Source of the DNA: Burkholderia catarinensis
Lineage (GTDB): Bacteria > Pseudomonadota > Gammaproteobacteria > Burkholderiales > Burkholderiaceae
DNA length: 64,000 bases
Assembly: GCF_001883705.2 (NCBI RefSeq)
Contig: NZ_MDEQ02000007.1
Coordinates: forward strand, 1-64,000
Reading direction: 5' to 3'
Numbering within the stretch: position 1 is the first letter of the stretch; each line of letters begins with the position of its first letter. A program made the position numbers and the translations under genes. Positions 45,835 to 54,404 of the stretch are shown one piece after another. The notes below the pieces were generated by a model, which saw nothing but the letters and a program-made list of their open reading frames with translations, had not been told where the DNA came from and did no database searches.

Positions 45835-46516
45835 CGCATCGCGACCGCGACGTGTCGAGGCGACGGGGCGGCGTCGGTCGCGCATCGTCGCGCTGGCCGT
45901 CGCAGCCTCCGTATCGATTCACCTGCTCGGATGGTTCGTGCTGCAACGGGCATCGACGACAGCCGGCCCGAAATCCGGGGCGCTGCCCCGGATCGCGCTG
46001 CGTGTCGAGCTGATTCCCGCGCGGCCGGCACCTGCGGCGAGCGTGCGTGACACCGGGCGAACCGGGCCGGCAGCTCGCGGGTTCGGCTCCGTGGGCGCCG
46101 TGCAATCGACGAAACGATCCGCTGCAGTTGCAGCGCCGCGCATGACGACGCGTTCGTCTTCGGATACAGAGAGCGTTTCGCATCGGCAACGCGAAACACC
46201 TGCCGGCGCAATCGCGGACCGACCTGGAACCCATCCTGGGACCGCATCAAGCCCCGATCTCGACTGGCGCCGCGATCTGGACGCAATCGGCTCGCGGCCT
46301 GCGGCGGCGCGCACTCCGGCGCAGGCGGCGGTCGGTGCATTGGGCGCGTCGTCCGGCGGTGTGGCCGCGCGCCGCGACACCGTCGATGCGAGGCTGGCCG
46401 ACGGCATGTCGGATGCCCGTCGTGCCGATTGCCGGCATGCGTATTCGGGCGCGGGCCTCCTCGCATTGCCGATGCTCGCACTGGATGCGGTTCGCGACAC
46501 GGGCTGCCAATGGTGA
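45809..46516 (+). CDS. single-pass membrane protein, TonB-like N-terminus
   Basis: This is a 235-residue protein with one membrane segment (about residues 29-47, VALAVAASVSIHLLGWFVL) followed by LRVELIP and a long Arg/Ala/Ser-rich periplasmic region, the layout of TonB-like or TolA-like proteins. The C-terminus (ADCRHAYSGAGLLALPMLALDAVRDTGCQW) has two cysteines and is conserved-looking, but no TonB C-terminal domain is visible. ATG 45809 overlaps the XRE gene by 26 bp. Function is unknown. Confidence 0.65.
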   Translation: MTVAASPADASRPRRVEATGRRRSRIVALAVAASVSIHLLGWFVLQRASTTAGPKSGALPRIALRVELIPARPAPAASVRDTGRTGPAARGFGSVGAVQSTKRSAAVAAPRMTTRSSSDTESVSHRQRETPAGAIADRPGTHPGTASSPDLDWRRDLDAIGSRPAAARTPAQAAVGALGASSGGVAARRDTVDARLADGMSDARRADCRHAYSGAGLLALPMLALDAVRDTGCQW

Positions 46517-46573
46517 AGCGGGCGGCACGCGGGAGTCCCGCCTGCCGCCCGCACCGTCATGGGCTCAACGCGC

Positions 46574-47602
46574 TCAGCGCGCAGGCGCAAGCTGCGCCAT
46601 CGCCTCCCGCACGAAGCCGATCAACGTGTCGTCGATCCACGAATCCTTCGTCAGTGACGGCTCGTTCATCATCGCCTGGCGGAATTTCGCATGCGTGGCA
46701 GGATCGTGGCCCGCATAGCTGCAGAACAGCTCGAGCCAGCGCTGCGCGAGCGCGCGGCCTTCCGGTGAAGCGGGTTTGGCGCCCGCTTCGATCGCGTCGC
46801 GCACGTCGCCCATCAGTTGCGGCCATGCCATCGCGCTTTCACCGTAATGCGCCCGCATGAAGCGGATCTCGTCCGGCGAGAGATACTTCTCGAAGATCCG
46901 CATCTTCGTTTCTGACGACGCGCGCAGCACATAGTCGCGCAGCGCGGTCGAAATGCCGATCTTCGACTGCATTGCCGGTTCGTGTTCGTGCATCAGGTTC
47001 AGTTTCGCCAGCAGCCGCGGGTCGTTGTTCGTGTCCCGCACGAGCAGCGTCATCCAGCGGCCGGCGAGCGCACGGGGGCGCTCGTCCTCGGGTGGCACGC
47101 CCGCGTCCTGCAGCGCACGAACCTCGCCGACGAGCGCGATCCATTCGGCGTCGCCCGTCTGGCTCTTGCGGTACATCGGCATGCGCGCGAGTTCTTCCTC
47201 GGAGAAATATTTGTCGTACACGGTCATCAACTCCAGTGTGGTGAGCCAATCGGCCAGTTCCGGCTGTGTGCCCGCGGCGAGCTGCGCATGCAGGCTCACG
47301 AGCCGATCGCGCAGCTGCGCGGTCTGCGCGAGCTGACGGTCGAGCAGCGCGATCTGCTTCGCGACGAGATCGACGAGCGGGGTGCCGGGCTGGTTCAGGT
47401 GGTCGCCGATTTCGGTGAGCGACAGGCCGAAGCGACGCAACGCCTGGATCTGGTGGAGCCGGGCGATATCGTCGCGGTCGTACAGCCGGTAACCGTTGTC
47501 GGCGCGTGCCGAAGGCGTCAGCAGACCGATCGCGTGATAGTGATGAAGCGTGCGGACGGTCAGCCCGCTGCGTTTCGCCAGTTCTCCCACTTTCAGTCGC
47601 AT
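46574..47602 (-). CDS. MerR-family regulator with duplicated TipAS-like domain
   Basis: This is a 342-residue regulator. The MerR HTH is at residues 1-70 (MRLKVGELAKRSGLTVRTLHHYHAIGLL), then a coiled coil of about 40 residues. Two similar effector domains follow: residues about 128-220 (MTVYDKYFSEEELARM...EVRALQDAG...RALAGRWM) and 232-320 (KMRIFEKYLSPDEIRFM...DVRDAIEAG...RALAQRWLELF). They resemble the drug-binding TipAS fold. It is convergent with the TonB-like gene and lies next to an RND operon that has its own TetR regulator. Confidence 0.85.
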   Translation of the reverse strand: MRLKVGELAKRSGLTVRTLHHYHAIGLLTPSARADNGYRLYDRDDIARLHQIQALRRFGLSLTEIGDHLNQPGTPLVDLVAKQIALLDRQLAQTAQLRDRLVSLHAQLAAGTQPELADWLTTLELMTVYDKYFSEEELARMPMYRKSQTGDAEWIALVGEVRALQDAGVPPEDERPRALAGRWMTLLVRDTNNDPRLLAKLNLMHEHEPAMQSKIGISTALRDYVLRASSETKMRIFEKYLSPDEIRFMRAHYGESAMAWPQLMGDVRDAIEAGAKPASPEGRALAQRWLELFCSYAGHDPATHAKFRQAMMNEPSLTKDSWIDDTLIGFVREAMAQLAPAR

Positions 47603-47719
47603 TCGTTGCTCCGTTCGGTACGCACGCTGGAGTCTCGAACGTTACGCTACGTGAGGGTCAAGCGGAAGATCGGGAATCGGGCGCGCGGGGTGTCCCGCGC
47701 GCCCGATCGAAGGGCCGGC

Positions 47720-49312
47720 CTACTGCGGCGAAGGCGGGGTGTCGGGCGTGGCGGCGCGCGCTTCGTTGCCGGTTGCGCTGTCACCGGCTGCCTGGCCGGT
47801 TTTGCCGGCTTTATCTTGGTTGTCGCCCTTGTCGCCCTTGTCGCCCTTGTCGGCCGGCGGTGTGCCCATCGCCTGGTAAAGCCGTGCGGTATCGGCGAAC
47901 CGCGCGCCGGTCGCGCGGATCTCGTCGAGCCGCGCATTGCGGTACTGCAGCTCGCTGGCACGCGCGGCCGACGGCGGCAGCGCGCCGAGCCGTACGCGGG
48001 CGGCTGCGTCGTCGTACGCGCCGCGCGCGGAAAGCGCGGCGCGGGATGACGCATCGAGCGCCTCCGCGTCGTGCTCGAGCGCCGCGAGCGAATCGGCGAC
48101 GTTCTGGAACGCGCCGAGCACGGCCTGCTTGTACTGGTCGACCGCGGCCTCGTAGGTCGCCTTTGCCGCGCGGCGCTGCGCGAGCAGCGCGCCGCCGCGG
48201 AAGATCGGCTGGCTCAGCGACGCGCCGACGCTCCAGATCGCACCGGCGCCCGACAGCATCGTCGGCCAGCTGAATCCGCCCTGGCCCATCGACGCCGACA
48301 GCGACAGCTGCGGGAACATCTGCGCGGTCGCGAGGCCCACTTCGGCCGCGGCCGCCTTCAGCCCCGCGTCGGCCGCCTGGATGTCCGGGCGGCTTTGCAG
48401 CAGGTCCGACGGCACGACGACGGGCACCTGCTCGGGCAGGTGCAGATCGGCGAGCGCGAGATCGGCCGGCGGCCGGTCGGGCGTGCGGCCGACCAGCACC
48501 GCGAGTGCATGGCGCGCCGAGTCGCGCTGCTGGCGCAGCGCGGGCAGGCCGGCCGCGAACGTGTCGGCGCTTTGCCGCGCGTTCAGCGCGTCGCTGCGCG
48601 ACGCCGAACCGAGCGCATGGCGGCGTTCGGCGTCGTGCGCCTGGTCGTTCGCGAGCGCGACGAGCCGCTCGGTCGTATTGATCTGCGCATTGAGCACCGA
48701 CACCGTGATCGACGCGGTGACGATGTTCGCGGCCAGCGCGCGCCGCGCGGATTCGAGCTGGAATGCGCTGACGTCGACGCGTTTCGCGAGCGCGCGGTTC
48801 GCAAAGCGCGAGACGCCGAACAGGTCGATCGTGTAGCTCGCCTGCAGTTGCCCGACGAACGTGTCGTACAGCAGCGTCGGCGCGCCGAGCGCGGGAATCG
48901 GCACGCCGAGCGCGCGCTGGCGCGTGGCCTGGCCGCCCGCGTCGATCGACGGCAGCATCGAGCTGCCGATCTGCCCGCGCAGCTGTTCGCGCGCGGCATC
49001 CAGCGAATGCGACGCGGCACTGAGCGTCGGGCTGTTGCGCAGCCCTTCGTCGACGAGCGCGTTCAGCGCATCGGAGCGGTACTGCTTCCACCAGTCGGGC
49101 ACCGGCTGCGCGCCGACTTCGAACTGCTGCGCGACGCCTTGCGCGGACACGGTCTGCTGGACTTGCGGCGCGGCGCCGTAGTGCGCGGGCGACGGCATCG
49201 CGGGCGGCTCGCCGCTCGGCGCGAACCACGCGCAGCCGGCGAGCGGGCCGGCGAGGCTCGCGGCCGCGAGCGCACGCACGGCTTTCGTTTTCAGGTTCAT
49301 CGATCGATCCAT
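47720..49312 (-). CDS. RND efflux outer-membrane factor (NodT family lipoprotein)
   Basis: This 530-residue OprM/NodT-type channel joins the pump to the outside. Lipobox GPLAGC at about residues 22-27 marks lipid attachment. The two outer-membrane-factor repeats carry SYTIDLFGVSRFANRAL, PDIQAADAGLKAAAAEVGLATAQMFPQLSL and LSQPIFRGG. The C-terminus is unusual: a DKGDKGDKGDNQDKAGK tract encoded by 9-bp DNA repeats, then an acidic tail absent from most homologues. ATG 49312 has GGGAG 8 bases upstream and lies 2 bp after the pump stop. Confidence 0.9.
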   Translation of the reverse strand: MDRSMNLKTKAVRALAAASLAGPLAGCAWFAPSGEPPAMPSPAHYGAAPQVQQTVSAQGVAQQFEVGAQPVPDWWKQYRSDALNALVDEGLRNSPTLSAASHSLDAAREQLRGQIGSSMLPSIDAGGQATRQRALGVPIPALGAPTLLYDTFVGQLQASYTIDLFGVSRFANRALAKRVDVSAFQLESARRALAANIVTASITVSVLNAQINTTERLVALANDQAHDAERRHALGSASRSDALNARQSADTFAAGLPALRQQRDSARHALAVLVGRTPDRPPADLALADLHLPEQVPVVVPSDLLQSRPDIQAADAGLKAAAAEVGLATAQMFPQLSLSASMGQGGFSWPTMLSGAGAIWSVGASLSQPIFRGGALLAQRRAAKATYEAAVDQYKQAVLGAFQNVADSLAALEHDAEALDASSRAALSARGAYDDAAARVRLGALPPSAARASELQYRNARLDEIRATGARFADTARLYQAMGTPPADKGDKGDKGDNQDKAGKTGQAAGDSATGNEARAATPDTPPSPQ

Positions 49313-49314
49313 GG

Positions 49315-52300
49315 TCAGGCTCCCGACGGCGCGGCCGGCGTGCTGCCGCCCTGCGGCGGGCCATCCTGCGGGTCGCGTTCGTCGCGCTTCACGCGGAACC
49401 ACGTCGCATACAGCGCGGGCAGGTAGAACAGCGTCAGCACGGTAGCGCTCGTGATGCCGCCCATCAGCGCGGTCGCCATCGGCCCGAAGAAGTTCGAGCG
49501 CAAGAGCGGGATCAGCGCGAGCACGGCGGCCGCGGCCGTCAGCGTGATCGGGCGGAAGCGCCGCACGGTCGCGCCGATGATCGCGTCGATCCGGCCGTGG
49601 CCGACCGCGATGTCCTGCTCGATCTGGTCGACGAGGATCACCGAGTTGCGCATGATGATCCCGAACATCGCGATCACGCCGAGCATCGCGACGAAGCCGA
49701 ACGGCTGGCCGAACAGCAGCAGCGTGGCGACCACGCCGATCAGCCCGAGCGGCGCGGTCAGCACGACCATCAGCACGCGCGAGAAGCTCTGCAGCTGGAT
49801 CATCAGCAGCGTGAACACGGCGATCGCCATCAGCGGCATCTGCGCATTGATCGATTTCTGCGCCTTCGCGCTTTCCTCGACCGAGCCGCCGATGTTGATC
49901 TGATAGCCGACCGGCAACTGCGCGCGCAGCGCGTTCAGCTTCGCGTCGACCGCATGCGTGACGTCGATGCCCTGCGCGCCGGCGCGCACGTCCGATTGCA
50001 CGGTGATGGTCGGCTGGCGGTTGCGTTCCCACACGACGCCGTATTCGAGCGTCGGCTTGAAGCGGCCGAGCGAGCCGAGCGGCACGGGGCCGTTCGGGGT
50101 CGGCAGCGCGAGGCCCGCCAGCTCCGCGGGGTCGACGCGATCGGCCCGCGGCGCGCGCAGGTCGACCGCGATCAGCTTGTCGCGTTCGCGGTACTGCGTG
50201 ACGGTCGTGCCGGACAGCGTCATCGCGAGGAAGCTCGACACGTCCTGCGACGTGACGTTCAGCTCGCGCGCCTTCTTCTGGTCGATCTCGAAGCGCACCG
50301 AGCGCTCGGCCGGCTCGTCCCAGTCGAACTGCACGTTCACCGTGCGCGTGTCATCGCGCATCGTCGCCGCGACTTTCTCGGCGATCGAGCGGACCGTCGC
50401 GATGCTGTCGCCGCTCACGCGGAACTGCACCGGATAGCCGACCGGCGGGCCGTTCTCGAGCCGCGACAGCCGCCAGCGCACGGCCGGGAACCGGTCGCGC
50501 AGCGTGGTTTCGAGCCAGGTCGCGAGCTTTTCGCGATCCTCGACCGATTTCGCGGTGATCACGAACTGCGCGAAGTTCGGCAGTTGCAACTGCTGGTCGA
50601 GCGGCAGGTAGAAGCGCGGCGCGCCGCTGCCGACGAAGTTCACCGAATGATCGATCTCGGGGCGCTTGTCGATCACCTTCTCGAAGCGTTCGGTCTCGCG
50701 CAGCGTCGCCGCGAACGATGCGCCCTCGGGCAGCCGCAGGTCGACCAGCAGTTCGGGCCGGTCGGAACTCGGGAAGAACTGCTGCGGGACCAGCGAGAAG
50801 CCCATCAGCGACACGACGAACAGGGCACCCGTGATCAGCAGCACGACGAAGCGCCGCTCGATGCACCAGTCGATCCAGCCGCGCAGCCGCCGGTAGAAGC
50901 GCGTGTCGTAGATGTCGTGCTCGTGGTCGTCGGGCAGGTGCGCCTCGTGCGCGTGCCGCTTGCGCTCGGGCAGCAGGTGGTAGCCGAGCAGCGGGATCAG
51001 CACGACGGCCGCGAACCACGACGCGATCAGCGCGATCGCCGACACCTCGAAGATCGAGCGCGTGTATTCGCCGGTGCTCGATTTGGCGAGCGCGATCGGC
51101 AGGAAGCCCGACACGGTGACGAGCGTGCCCGTCAGCATCGGGAACGCGGTGCTCGTATAGGCGAACGCGGCGGCGCGCGCGCGGCTGTAGCCCTGTTCGA
51201 GCTTCACGGCCATCATCTCTACCGCGATGATCGCATCGTCGACGAGCAGCCCGAGCGCGAGCACGAGCGTGCCGAGCGACACCTTGTGCAGCCCGATGTC
51301 GAACAGGTACATGAAGAGGGCGGTGACCGCGAGCACGACGGGGATCGAGATCACGACGACCATCCCGGTGCGCAGGCCGAGCGACACGAGGCTCACGACC
51401 AGCACGATCGCGATGGCCTCGGCGACGGCTTCGAGGAAATCGTCGACCGAATGCGCGACCGCGTGCGGCATGCTCGACACCAGGGTCAGCTTGAGACCGG
51501 CCGGCAGTTGCGCCTGCAGGCCCTTCGATTCCGCATCGAGCGCGTTGCCGAGCCGGATCACGTCGCCGCCCGGCTGCATCGTGACGCCGATGCCGAGCAC
51601 CGCCCGGCCGTTCGCACGCATTTGCGTAACGGCCGGATCGTCGTAGCCGCGCTTTACCGTCGCGAGATCGCCGAGCCGGAACGTGCGGCCGTTGATGCGG
51701 ATCAGCGTATCGGCGATCGCGTCGACGTTGTCGAACTGGCCGCTCGGCCGCACGAACACGCGATCGTCGGCGGTGGTCAGCACGCCGGCCGACGAGATGT
51801 CGTTCTGCGCGTTGATCGCCTGCCCGAGCTGCTGCGGCGAGATGCCGAGGCGTGTGAGCTGCGCGTTGTTCACCTCGATGAAGATCCGCTGGTCGGGGTC
51901 GCCGAAGTAGTCGACCTTGCCGACGCCCGGCACGCGCAGCAGCACGGTACGCAACTGGTCGGCGTAGTCGTGGAGCTGCGCAGGCGTGAAGCCGTCGCCT
52001 TCGAGCGTCCAGATGTTGGTGTAGACGTCGCCGAATTCGTCGTTGAAGAACGGACCCTGCACGCCGGGCGGCAGCGTATAGCCGATGTCGCCGACCTTCT
52101 TGCGGATCTGGTACCAGGTCTCGGGCACGTCCTTCACGGGCGCCGAATCCTTCATCGTGAAAAAGATCAGCGATTCGCCGGGGCGCGAATAGCTGCGCAG
52201 GAAGTCGATGGCCGGCGTTTCCTGCAGTTTGCGGCCGATCCGGTCGGTCACCTGTTCCTGCACCTGGCGCGCACTCGCGCCGGGCCAGAACGTGCGGATC

Positions 52301-52464
52301 ACCATCACGCGGAACGTGAACGGCGGGTCCTCGGACTGCGCGAGCCGCGTGTACGCGAGCATGCCCGCGAGCGTCGCGAGCGCGATCAGGTAGACGACGA
52401 GCGCCTGGTGGCGCAGCGCCCACGCCGACAGGTTGAACCGGCCTTCTTCGCGGGGGGCGCTCAC
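49315..52464 (-). CDS. RND efflux pump inner-membrane transporter
   Basis: This 1049-residue proton-driven pump has the twelve-helix RND layout with two large periplasmic loops. The helix-4 segment GLLVDDAIIAVEMMAVKLE supplies the proton-relay Asp pair; GFLPIALAKSSTGEYTRS and VLILVDQIEQDIA-like segments follow the family. It is closer to the heavy-metal-unlike, NodT-partner branch than to AcrB (opening SAWALRHQALVVYLIALATLAGMLAYTRLAQSEDPPFTFR). GTG 52464 overlaps the adaptor stop by 4 bp and has GGAGG upstream. Confidence 0.93.
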   Translation of the reverse strand: MSAPREEGRFNLSAWALRHQALVVYLIALATLAGMLAYTRLAQSEDPPFTFRVMVIRTFWPGASARQVQEQVTDRIGRKLQETPAIDFLRSYSRPGESLIFFTMKDSAPVKDVPETWYQIRKKVGDIGYTLPPGVQGPFFNDEFGDVYTNIWTLEGDGFTPAQLHDYADQLRTVLLRVPGVGKVDYFGDPDQRIFIEVNNAQLTRLGISPQQLGQAINAQNDISSAGVLTTADDRVFVRPSGQFDNVDAIADTLIRINGRTFRLGDLATVKRGYDDPAVTQMRANGRAVLGIGVTMQPGGDVIRLGNALDAESKGLQAQLPAGLKLTLVSSMPHAVAHSVDDFLEAVAEAIAIVLVVSLVSLGLRTGMVVVISIPVVLAVTALFMYLFDIGLHKVSLGTLVLALGLLVDDAIIAVEMMAVKLEQGYSRARAAAFAYTSTAFPMLTGTLVTVSGFLPIALAKSSTGEYTRSIFEVSAIALIASWFAAVVLIPLLGYHLLPERKRHAHEAHLPDDHEHDIYDTRFYRRLRGWIDWCIERRFVVLLITGALFVVSLMGFSLVPQQFFPSSDRPELLVDLRLPEGASFAATLRETERFEKVIDKRPEIDHSVNFVGSGAPRFYLPLDQQLQLPNFAQFVITAKSVEDREKLATWLETTLRDRFPAVRWRLSRLENGPPVGYPVQFRVSGDSIATVRSIAEKVAATMRDDTRTVNVQFDWDEPAERSVRFEIDQKKARELNVTSQDVSSFLAMTLSGTTVTQYRERDKLIAVDLRAPRADRVDPAELAGLALPTPNGPVPLGSLGRFKPTLEYGVVWERNRQPTITVQSDVRAGAQGIDVTHAVDAKLNALRAQLPVGYQINIGGSVEESAKAQKSINAQMPLMAIAVFTLLMIQLQSFSRVLMVVLTAPLGLIGVVATLLLFGQPFGFVAMLGVIAMFGIIMRNSVILVDQIEQDIAVGHGRIDAIIGATVRRFRPITLTAAAAVLALIPLLRSNFFGPMATALMGGITSATVLTLFYLPALYATWFRVKRDERDPQDGPPQGGSTPAAPSGA

Positions 52465-53570
52465 GATGCGAAGTCCTCCGGATGCAGCGGCGCGATCGGG
52501 CGTACCTTCTCGCCCGCGCTGACCGTATGCACGCCCTGCAGCACGACGCGTTCGCCGGGCTGCAACCCGTGCGACACCGTCACGGTGCGCTCGTTGAAGC
52601 GCGCGACGTCGACGCGGCGCAGTTCGAGCGTGTCGTCCTTCGTGCGCACGACCCATACGGCCGGTTGCGCGCCGTCGTGGAACAGCGCGGTCGCGGGCAG
52701 CGTGATCGGCTGCGCGTCGCCGGCGGCCGGCGTGCCGTCGAACGCAACGCTGGCCGTCATCCCGAGGCGGATCGCCGGATCGGGTGCGGCGAGCGTGAGC
52801 TTCACGCGATACGTGCGGCTCTGCGGATCGGCGGCCGGCGCGATTTCGCGCACCTTCGCGGCGAACTGGCGGCCCGGCAGCGACGGCATCGTGACGGTCG
52901 CCGCGTGGCCGGACGCGAGCGACGCGAGCGCGGCCTCGGGCACGTCGCTGACGACATCGACGTCGCCGGACCATGCGAGCTGGTAGACGGGCTGGCCGGC
53001 CGACACGTTCTGGCCGGTGTCGGCCTGTTCGGCGGTGATATAGCCCGCGTGATCGGCGACGAGCGTCGCGTAGCGGAGCTGGTTCTTCGCAAGCGCGAGC
53101 TGCTGCTGCGCCTGGTCGCGCTGTGCGAGCGCCGACGTGTAGCTGTTCTCGGTCTGTTCGAGCTGCGCGGTCGCGATCAGGTTTTCGCGCGCCTGCGCGC
53201 GGTCGCGGTCGAGCTGCTGCTTCGCGAACGCGAGGCTGTGCGTTGCGGCATCGAGCTGCGCCTGCGCGCTCGCGGCGTTTTTCTCGACGTCGGACGGATC
53301 GAGCAGCGCGACGACCTGGCCGACCTTGACCGTATCGCCGAGGCGCACCTTGCGCTCGATGAGCTTGCCGGCGATGCGGAACGACAGCGGTGTTGCGTAG
53401 CGCGGCTGGATTTCGCCGGGGAGCGTGCGCGCGGCCGCGGCGGCGTCGGCATGCGCGGGCAGCGCGACGACGGGGCGCGGCGCGGGCGGCGCGGATTCTT
53501 TTGGATGACAGGCGGCAAGGACAAACGCGGCGCCGATCAGCAGCGCGGCGCGGGAACCGGAGCGATTCAC
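52461..53570 (-). CDS. RND efflux periplasmic adaptor (membrane fusion protein)
   Basis: This 369-residue lipoprotein adaptor links pump and channel. Lipobox LAAC at about residues 17-20. The lipoyl half (GKLIERKVRLGDTVKVGQVVALLDPSDVEKN) opens an alpha-hairpin coiled coil (about residues 85-170), and the second lipoyl half is VADHAGYITAEQADTGQNVSAGQPVYQL. The beta-barrel and membrane-proximal domains complete the length. GTG 53570 puts the lipobox close to the N-terminus; a longer frame to 53696 reads promoter DNA. Confidence 0.92.
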   Translation of the reverse strand: MNRSGSRAALLIGAAFVLAACHPKESAPPAPRPVVALPAHADAAAAARTLPGEIQPRYATPLSFRIAGKLIERKVRLGDTVKVGQVVALLDPSDVEKNAASAQAQLDAATHSLAFAKQQLDRDRAQARENLIATAQLEQTENSYTSALAQRDQAQQQLALAKNQLRYATLVADHAGYITAEQADTGQNVSAGQPVYQLAWSGDVDVVSDVPEAALASLASGHAATVTMPSLPGRQFAAKVREIAPAADPQSRTYRVKLTLAAPDPAIRLGMTASVAFDGTPAAGDAQPITLPATALFHDGAQPAVWVVRTKDDTLELRRVDVARFNERTVTVSHGLQPGERVVLQGVHTVSAGEKVRPIAPLHPEDFAS

Positions 53571-53680
53571 GAAACCCCCAGGTGAGGTGGAGCGGAACGA
53601 AGCCGGCAAGCGCGGCGGGCGCTTGCCCCAAGCGGCGCCGGGATGGGCGCGCGGACGATATCTTTGGGAAACTGTGGTGA

Positions 53681-53710
53681 ATTCTAATACACACATGTAT
53701 CCGAATGCAA
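53681..53710 (-). promoter_or_regulatory. promoter of the RND operon with embedded TetR operator
   Basis: On the minus strand -35 TTGCAT (53705-53710) and -10 TAGAAT (53681-53686) are 18 bp apart. Between them ATACA (53687-53691), CACA, TGTAT (53696-53700) is an inverted repeat, so a repressor there would block the promoter. The divergent TetR gene starts at 53750. Confidence 0.6.
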
Positions 53711-53749
53711 AGATGAATCCGAAAGGTAAAGGGTGCTAGACTGCGCGGC

Positions 53750-54370
53750 ATGAAACCACAGCGCTTAACTCGCGAGCAGAGCAGGGACCAGACGCGCGAA
53801 CGTCTGCTGAAAGCCGCGCATCGAATTTTTCTGAAGAAGGGCTATGTGGCCGCGAGCGTCGAAGACATCGCGGCGGCGGCAGGCTATACGCGCGGCGCGT
53901 TCTATTCGAATTTCCACAGCAAGTCCGACCTGCTGCTGGCGTTGCTGGAGCGGGATCACGCGGAGGTGCGGGCCGATTTCGAGGCGATTTTCGACAGTGG
54001 CGGATCACGCGAGCAGATGGAGTCGCTGTCGCTCGCGTATTACCGGACGCTGTTTCGCGACGACGAATACTCGCTGCTGTGGGGCGAGGCGAAGCTGCAG
54101 GCGGCGCGCGACGCGAAGTTCCGCGTGCACTTCAACCAGTTCCTGCACGGCAAGCGCGTGCAGATGGCCGAATTCATCCAGCGCTTCGCCGAGCGGGCGG
54201 GCACGCCGCTGCTGCTGCCGGCCGATACGCTCGCGTTCGGGCTGATGTGCCTGTGCGATGGCGTGCAGTCGTACTACACGGCCGATCCGCAGCACGTATC
54301 GGCCGACGCGGCCGAGGCCGTGCTCGCGGGGTTCTTCGCGCGGGTCGTGCTGGGGCGCGCGCCGGACTGA
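53750..54370 (+). CDS. TetR-family repressor of the RND operon
   Basis: This is a 206-residue regulator. The N-terminal HTH is clear (LKAAHRIFLKKGYVAASVEDIAAAAGYTRGAFYSNFHSKSDLLLALLE, residues about 20-68), with a variable ligand-binding C-terminal half. It is divergent from the pump operon, 179 bp from the adaptor start, and the operator-like repeat at 53687 lies between them. The ligand is unknown. Confidence 0.9.
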   Translation: MKPQRLTREQSRDQTRERLLKAAHRIFLKKGYVAASVEDIAAAAGYTRGAFYSNFHSKSDLLLALLERDHAEVRADFEAIFDSGGSREQMESLSLAYYRTLFRDDEYSLLWGEAKLQAARDAKFRVHFNQFLHGKRVQMAEFIQRFAERAGTPLLLPADTLAFGLMCLCDGVQSYYTADPQHVSADAAEAVLAGFFARVVLGRAPD

Positions 54371-54404
54371 ATGCGCGGAAGTATGGCGGGCGGCGAGCCG
54401 CGCG

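Noticed and set aside
49597-52986. 1129-codon plus-strand open frame opposite the RND pump and adaptor
   Set aside because: It is the complement of clear RND pump genes and has no family character.
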